Of a DNA stretch of 35,008 nt, positions 30,781-35,008 are shown piece after piece. The position numbers and the translations under genes are program-made. The stretch spans positions 1-35,008 of the forward strand of contig CAYVUI010000036.1 in the NCBI GenBank assembly GCA_964454745.1, read 5' to 3'. Under the pieces are notes generated by a model, which worked only from the letters and a program-made list of their open reading frames with translations, was not told where the DNA came from and ran no database searches. How positions within the stretch are numbered: position 1 is the stretch's first letter; each line of letters opens with the position of its first letter. The stretch is from CAYVUI01 sp964454745. Lineage in GTDB: Bacteria; Planctomycetota; Phycisphaerae; Sedimentisphaerales; Anaerohalosphaeraceae.

Positions 30781-31830
30781 TTAATCATTCTCAATGTCCT
30801 GATTCTTTTCCTGCGGCTTTGCAATCGATTCTCTCATGCTGGTATCGGCATTGATGTTCTTCATGCGGTAATAATCCATGATGCCGAGATTTCCGCTTCG
30901 GAAGGCCTCTGCCATTGCCTTGGGGACTTCAGCTTCAGCGAGGACAACCTTGGCCCTGTTTTCCTGTACGAGTGCCTTCATTTCCTGTTCGCGGGCGACG
31001 GCCATTGCGCGGCGTTTTTCGGCCTCGGCCTGGGCGCGTCGCTTGTCCGCCTCGGCCTGGGCACCCTGTAGCTTTGCACCGATGTTTTCGCCAACGTCGA
31101 CATCCGCGATATCAATGGAGAGAATCTCAAAGGCGGTTCCGGCATCGAGACCCTTGTTGAGTACGGCCTTGGAGATATTATCCGGATTTTCGAGCACGCT
31201 TTTGTGGTTGAGACTCGAACCGATGGTCGTTACGATCCCCTCACCGACACGGGCGATAATTGTCTCTTCCGTGGCACCACCGATGAGCCGCTGGATGTTG
31301 GCACGGACAGTTACACGGGCCTTGGCCTTTAGCTGGATGCCGTCCTGGGCGACCGCGTCTACCGTATCTTTGCCCTTGGCGGGATCGGGACAGTCGATCA
31401 CCTTGGGGTTTACGCTGGTCTGGACCGCGTCGAGGATGTCACGCCCTGCCAGGTCAATCGCGGTGGCCGTATCAAAGGCCAGCTCAATGTTCGCCCGGTT
31501 TGCGGCGATGAGGGCACGGACCACATTTGGCACCCTGCCGCCAGCGAGGTAATGGCTTTCCAGTTGTGTCGTATCCAGCGTCAGGCCCGCCTGAACGGCT
31601 GTAATCTTGCTGATTACGATTGTGCGGGTATCGACTTTACGCAGCTTCATACCGATTAACTGCAGAAAACTTACATCCGCATGCGAAAGCTTGGCCTGGA
31701 TCCAGAGCTTTAAGAAACTGGCCATAATTAAAAGCATAATCAGTACAAAAATACCTACGATAATACCAGCGGCAATCGCAACGCCTTTCATTACCGGTGA
31801 CAGTGCAAGTATCGTAAATAAATCCATCAT
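30781..31830 (-). CDS. floA: Flotillin-like protein FloA
   Basis: A 349-residue SPFH-family protein of the FloA/YqfA type that organises functional membrane microdomains. A hydrophobic hairpin at about residues 10-42 anchors it ('GVAIAAGIIVGIFVLIMLLI'). The SPFH domain follows with 'KVDTRTIVISKITAVQAGL', 'NRANIELAFDTATAIDLAGR' and 'EILSIDIADVDVGENIGAKL'. The C-terminal Ala/Glu/Arg coiled coil ('EADKRRAQAEAEKRRAMAVA') mediates oligomerisation. The ATG at 31830 (or the adjacent ATG at 31827) has a GGGAG site. It sits 34 bases after a short NfeD gene, the standard NfeD-flotillin partnership. Confidence 0.95.
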   Translation of the reverse strand: MMDLFTILALSPVMKGVAIAAGIIVGIFVLIMLLIMASFLKLWIQAKLSHADVSFLQLIGMKLRKVDTRTIVISKITAVQAGLTLDTTQLESHYLAGGRVPNVVRALIAANRANIELAFDTATAIDLAGRDILDAVQTSVNPKVIDCPDPAKGKDTVDAVAQDGIQLKAKARVTVRANIQRLIGGATEETIIARVGEGIVTTIGSSLNHKSVLENPDNISKAVLNKGLDAGTAFEILSIDIADVDVGENIGAKLQGAQAEADKRRAQAEAEKRRAMAVAREQEMKALVQENRAKVVLAEAEVPKAMAEAFRSGNLGIMDYYRMKNINADTSMRESIAKPQEKNQDIEND

Positions 31831-31864
31831 GTTTCTCCCTTCACTAATTTATCTCTGTTTTCTA

Positions 31865-32359
31865 TCAAGGTTTGGTTTCTTCAGCTTCCACGGTCAATTG
31901 TGTTCCTTCCACGCGGATGACTTTTACGGTCACGCCTTTTTCAATATACCCGGTCTCGGCGACACATTCGAGTTTTTTTCCGTCAAAATCGCACATGCCC
32001 ACGGGCCGCAGCGGGGTAAGCGTTGTCGCGGTTTTATTGAGCAGGCCTTTTAAATTTGGCGTATCGGGTATCGCATCGCCTGCGGTTCGCTGGCCGGGAG
32101 AGAGTATCACCGCCCTGCCGAAGCTCGTGTGCGGGAAAATCCTGTACGCAAAATAGATCACCGCGGGGACCATGATGACCGCGAGGACAATGCCGATCCA
32201 GCCGGCGGTAACGCTGAAGGTAAAGAACAGGTACACCCCTGCCGCAAGGGCCCCGGCGGCCATGATGCTGATGATGCCTCCGCTGGGTACGAACACTTCC
32301 GCAATAATCAGAAACGCGGCTAAAATATAGAGCAATATCGCAATCAGCAGCCACCACAT
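31865..32359 (-). CDS. Short NfeD protein (membrane plus OB-fold)
   Basis: A 164-residue NfeD-like protein without the protease domain. Two or three membrane segments fill residues about 1-80 ('LLIAILLYILAAFLIIAEVF', 'GWIGIVLAVIMVPAVIYFAY'). The C-terminal OB-fold (about 100-160) contains 'GLLNKTATTLTPLRPVGMCD' and 'GYIEKGVTVKVIRVEGTQLT', the usual NfeD C-terminal pattern. It lies one base after the long NfeD gene and just before floA. The OB domain is thought to contact flotillins. Two NfeD forms in one operon occur in several phyla. Confidence 0.88.
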   Translation of the reverse strand: MWWLLIAILLYILAAFLIIAEVFVPSGGIISIMAAGALAAGVYLFFTFSVTAGWIGIVLAVIMVPAVIYFAYRIFPHTSFGRAVILSPGQRTAGDAIPDTPNLKGLLNKTATTLTPLRPVGMCDFDGKKLECVAETGYIEKGVTVKVIRVEGTQLTVEAEETKP

Positions 32360-32360
32360 A

Positions 32361-33971
32361 TCAACGGTCTCCCTCTTTTTGCCTTACCACGATACGGTTT
32401 CCGTGTACTTCGAGGACTTCAACCTCTCGGCCTTTCTCGATGAAATCTCCCTGGGCGACGACATCCAAAACCCTGTCACCAAAGCGGGCCTCACCGATGG
32501 GCCGAAACGCGGTAACCACCCTACCAATATCTCCCGGATCCACTGTATCCTTTGACTTTGGAGCTGGTGGAGTTGAATCTTCGCCTAAATCGAGTTGATC
32601 CTGCTCCATTGCCGCCGCCCTGGCGGATGGATCGAGGATCAGACCGGAGAAGAGCTTCATCCGCGGCATGTATTTGGCGAACAGCGCCGCTAATATCACG
32701 AATCCGGCAAAGCCTCCCATCATTCCCATCAGGCCGTTCATGAAGAGGTCCCATTCCATTTGTCCGCTGGGCCAGGGGATCTCGTCGGGTGTATTTTTAA
32801 TGAGCATCCCAAAGAGCCCTGCGAAGATACACACAATGCCCGCAAGACCCGCAATACCGAAACCGGGAATGAGGAAGATTTCCGCCAGCAGCAGCAGGAT
32901 GCCGATGATAAAGACCGCGATCTCGATCCAGTTGGCCAGACCGATGAGGTACTTGGAGCCTACGATAATGATCAGGCTGATGACCGCGACCAGGCCCGGC
33001 AGGCCCAGGCCGGGGGTATTGAGTTCCATATAGACCCCGAGCATCATCAGCAGGAAAAGCACACCCATCACGCTTGGGTGATTGATCATGCGGACCATAT
33101 CCTCGGACCAGAGGGTTTCGTAGACAGTGGGATTTGGCTGAAACGTAATGTTGTCTCTCTCTTCAAGAAACGCAAGTGCCTCTTCAATGTTGTCTACCAC
33201 CTCTCGGGCGATCTTGTATTCCTTTGCCTCGCTCGCAGTCAGGGTTACGAGGGTATCGTCATCGTCGATCAGCTCGGGGGCATTTTCGCCTGCGGTGTTT
33301 GGGTCTTCGGGCAGATCCTGTTCGTTGTAAAATTCATAAATACCCGTCTCGGGATTCTTATAACGGTAGACCTTGAGCCGCTGGGTGACCATGGCCTCGA
33401 GCAATGCGGTGGGGTAATCATTGGCCTGTGCCGCGGTGCGAAAGGCGCTGCGGATAAAGCTCTCGGACTTTTCCCGCTCGACGGTCTGCATTTCCTCCCC
33501 GCCGAATGTGATCGGGGCGCAGTCGCCGACCTTGGTGTTCTCCCGCATGATGATGTCGTTGCAGGAAACGCTGATCCAGGCCCCTGCCGAGATGGCCTCA
33601 GTATTGATATAGGCCACGGTACGGATGTCATCGGGCATTTCGAGGATCAGGTACTTGCTGATATCGTCAGCACTTTTGACCAGGCCGCCGTAGGTTTCAA
33701 TGCGAAAGACCAGGTAATCCGCCCCATCCTCACGGGCAAGGTTTACCCTTCGCTTGATCGACTGGAACAGTCCGTCGTCGATCATGCCCTCAATGGGAAT
33801 GATGGCGGCAACGCCCGAATCTTTTTGATCGGACGGCTCCAGTGCATCATCTTTTTGGGCCAGCGAGGTCTGGCAAAAGATCTGAACGATCAGTATGACC
33901 GCAATCAGCCCCAGTGCGGCGGCTTTTAAAGCGGTGCCAAAATTGCCGATATTGTCCCTGTATTTCTCCAT
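32361..33971 (-). CDS. Long NfeD protein with ClpP-like serine protease domain
   Basis: A 536-residue NfeD of the full-length (1a) type. A signal or anchor covers residues 1-38. A ClpP-class protease domain (about 50-290) includes 'AAIIPIEGMIDDGLFQSIKR', 'YLVFRIETYGGLVKSADDIS' and the Ser-bearing 'TEAISAGAWISVSCNDIIMR'. A Lys in 'MVTQRLKVYRYKN' is a possible dyad partner. Several membrane segments follow (about 310-435), then a C-terminal OB-fold (about 470-535, 'DIGRVVTAFRPIGEARFGDR', 'GDFIEKGREVEVLEVHGNRI'). Homologues in archaea cleave stomatin. The operon continues with short NfeD and floA. A 14-bp palindrome lies 67 bases upstream. Confidence 0.92.
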   Translation of the reverse strand: MEKYRDNIGNFGTALKAAALGLIAVILIVQIFCQTSLAQKDDALEPSDQKDSGVAAIIPIEGMIDDGLFQSIKRRVNLAREDGADYLVFRIETYGGLVKSADDISKYLILEMPDDIRTVAYINTEAISAGAWISVSCNDIIMRENTKVGDCAPITFGGEEMQTVEREKSESFIRSAFRTAAQANDYPTALLEAMVTQRLKVYRYKNPETGIYEFYNEQDLPEDPNTAGENAPELIDDDDTLVTLTASEAKEYKIAREVVDNIEEALAFLEERDNITFQPNPTVYETLWSEDMVRMINHPSVMGVLFLLMMLGVYMELNTPGLGLPGLVAVISLIIIVGSKYLIGLANWIEIAVFIIGILLLLAEIFLIPGFGIAGLAGIVCIFAGLFGMLIKNTPDEIPWPSGQMEWDLFMNGLMGMMGGFAGFVILAALFAKYMPRMKLFSGLILDPSARAAAMEQDQLDLGEDSTPPAPKSKDTVDPGDIGRVVTAFRPIGEARFGDRVLDVVAQGDFIEKGREVEVLEVHGNRIVVRQKEGDR

Positions 33972-34037
33972 GACGGGAATAGTTTACCCCCCTGTTGGCA
34001 GGGATACAAGAAAAATCAGGGCCAGAATGTCAAAATA

Positions 34038-34051
34038 TACCCTTAAGGGTA
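34038..34051. promoter_or_regulatory. Perfect 14-bp palindrome upstream of the nfeD-floA operon
   Basis: TACCCTTAAGGGTA is a perfect palindrome. On the minus strand it runs into TATATT and a perfect TTGACA (34033-34028) facing nfeD, though no good -10 box follows that TTGACA. The position suits an operator for a dimeric repressor or activator; the regulator is unknown. Confidence 0.45.
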
Positions 34052-34056
34052 GTAAA

Positions 34057-34107
34057 TATCCGCGGGGAAAATTGAATTTATTACGTTGAAGATATTTACC
34101 GCGGATA
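34057..34107. repeat. Separated 9-bp inverted repeat upstream of nfeD
   Basis: TATCCGCGG (34057-34065) and CCGCGGATA (34099-34107) are perfect inverted copies with 33 bases between. Each contains the self-complementary CCGCGG. They may be paired sites for one regulator, or a weak hairpin. This lies between the aminotransferase stop and the 14-bp palindrome. Confidence 0.4.
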
Positions 34108-34139
34108 AAACGGAAATTTACAATCGGAAGCACTATAGA

Positions 34140-35008
34140 TTACCCGGCGAGAGAATTGAGGATTTCAATTCCCTGTTCGAGTTTCTCGTTCGTGGTCGTA
34201 AAGCAAAGGCGGAAATGGGTATTTTTTTCACTGAATACGCATCCGGGGATGACCAGGATGTTCTTCTCGATAGCCTTTTCGACAAATTCGGTACCGGTTT
34301 TTGCCCATTCGGGGGTCTGGATAAAGGAGTAAAACGCGCCCTGTGATTTGACAACGTGGTATTTGTCCCTGAGGCCCTCGTATACCATGTCTCGTTTCTT
34401 GCGGTAGGCGTCGATATGGGGGGTCATGTCAACATCCATGGCAGTGACCGCTCCGACCTGCAGCGGACTGGGGGCACAGACAAAGGTGTACTGCTGAATT
34501 TTGGTCATTTCCTCGATCAGCGGGCGAAGGGGCTCCTGGCCCGCGGCATAGCCCAGCCGCCAACCGGTCATGGCGTAGGTTTTGCTGAAACCCTTTAGCA
34601 GCAGGGTTTTATCGTAGAATTTTGCGATCGTGGGCGAAATGGAGTCGTAGCAGAACTGGTCGTATATCTCATCGCTCAAGATGAGCAGATCGTGCTTTTT
34701 GGCGATTTTGGCGATTTTCTGGATCGTCTCGAGGGTATACACCGCCCCGGTGGGGTTGGCAGGGGAATTGAGCAGGATCATCTTGGTCTTGTCGGTGATC
34801 GCGGCCTCGATTTTTTCCGGCACGGGTTGGAAATCCGGATAGGTATCGACATACACACATTTTGCGCCAAGAAGGTTGACCATGTGCTTGTAAATGACAA
34901 AATACGGATCGGGAATGATGACTTCATCACCGGGGTTTAGGGCCGCCATGAAGGCAAGCTGCAGTGCCCCGCTGACGCCGCTTGTAATGAGCAGCGGCGG
35001 ATTTTCCC
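34140..35008 (-). CDS. Class I/II PLP-dependent aminotransferase (5' end cut by window edge)
   Basis: At least 289 C-terminal residues of a fold-type I aminotransferase resembling aspartate aminotransferases. The frame continues to the right edge upstream of the ATG at 34949, with 'ENPPLLITSGVSGALQLAF', a family segment, so the first ~90-100 residues are outside the window. Visible marks are 'NPGDEVIIPDPYFVIYKH', 'LLNSPANPTGAVY' (the Asn contacting PLP), 'LLILSDEIYDQFCY', the Schiff-base lysine in 'LKGFSKTYAMTGWRLGYAAG' and the substrate-binding Arg in 'NTHFRLCFTT'. The amino acid handled cannot be told from this part. It ends 168 bases before nfeD on the same strand, with operator-like repeats in the gap. 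Confidence 0.92.
   Translation of the reverse strand, partial: ENPPLLITSGVSGALQLAFMAALNPGDEVIIPDPYFVIYKHMVNLLGAKCVYVDTYPDFQPVPEKIEAAITDKTKMILLNSPANPTGAVYTLETIQKIAKIAKKHDLLILSDEIYDQFCYDSISPTIAKFYDKTLLLKGFSKTYAMTGWRLGYAAGQEPLRPLIEEMTKIQQYTFVCAPSPLQVGAVTAMDVDMTPHIDAYRKKRDMVYEGLRDKYHVVKSQGAFYSFIQTPEWAKTGTEFVEKAIEKNILVIPGCVFSEKNTHFRLCFTTTNEKLEQGIEILNSLAG

Noticed and set aside
32760..33929. 389-codon open frame on the plus strand
   Set aside because: It is antisense to the long NfeD gene, shows no domain pattern and has a composition typical of a reverse-frame shadow.

Overview
This window looks like chromosomal DNA of a Gram-negative-type (diderm) bacterium of the Planctomycetota, most probably a Phycisphaerae/Sedimentisphaerales-like organism. 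The reasons are the large secreted protein with a dockerin-like 'DINNDNIVNYLDY' motif followed by LamG modules (a pattern I associate with that class), an NfeD-NfeD-FloA membrane operon, a class 1B PyrD/PyrK pair, lipid A genes, and many secreted or TPR proteins. This placement is an inference from protein style; no rRNA is present. I see no tRNA, rRNA, CRISPR array, insertion sequence or prophage.

Layout. Positions 1-347 are gene-free and hold a CRP/FNR-like palindrome. Positions 348-3714 (+) carry rpmI, rplT and pheS, then a SAM methyltransferase and a GT2 glycosyltransferase that probably act on a surface glycan. Positions 3717-10611 (-) are a compact envelope block. Read in the direction of transcription it is an AsmA-like membrane protein, mnmA, a GT9 heptosyltransferase, an internal promoter, lpxD, lpxI, a WaaP/Kdo-kinase-like protein and a GT4 glycosyltransferase, mostly joined by 1-4 base stop/start overlaps. 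Positions 10680-14029 (-) hold a YggU/DUF167 protein, a URO-D superfamily enzyme and a secreted transglutaminase-like/TPR protein.

Positions 14279-18271 (+) are one AT-rich gene for a 1330-residue exported protein: a beta-helix domain, a dockerin-like segment and four tandem LamG modules, with a strong promoter. Positions 18296-20540 (-) are pyrK-pyrD plus a small unknown ORF. They are preceded by a strong promoter, a roughly 100-nt structured leader and an intrinsic terminator, which is either an attenuator for pyrKD or a separate small RNA. Then come larC (-) and a divergent dacB-like PBP4 (+), the latter with a promoter that predicts a leaderless mRNA.

Positions 23581-27660 hold two CNNM/CorC-type transporter paralogues, a soluble histidine kinase, a small unknown protein and a single-domain response regulator. 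A 317-base intergenic stretch rich in RNA-like hairpins separates the regulator from a large TPR protein that ends in tandem terminators. The right end (-) has a partial class I aminotransferase cut by the window edge, then long NfeD, short NfeD, FloA and a planctomycete-style membrane protein, with a perfect 14-bp palindrome upstream of the operon.

The best candidates for undescribed biology are the pyrKD leader, the structured intergenic RNA before the TPR gene, the kinase/small protein/regulator/TPR cluster, and the LamG giant. None of these is proven from sequence alone.
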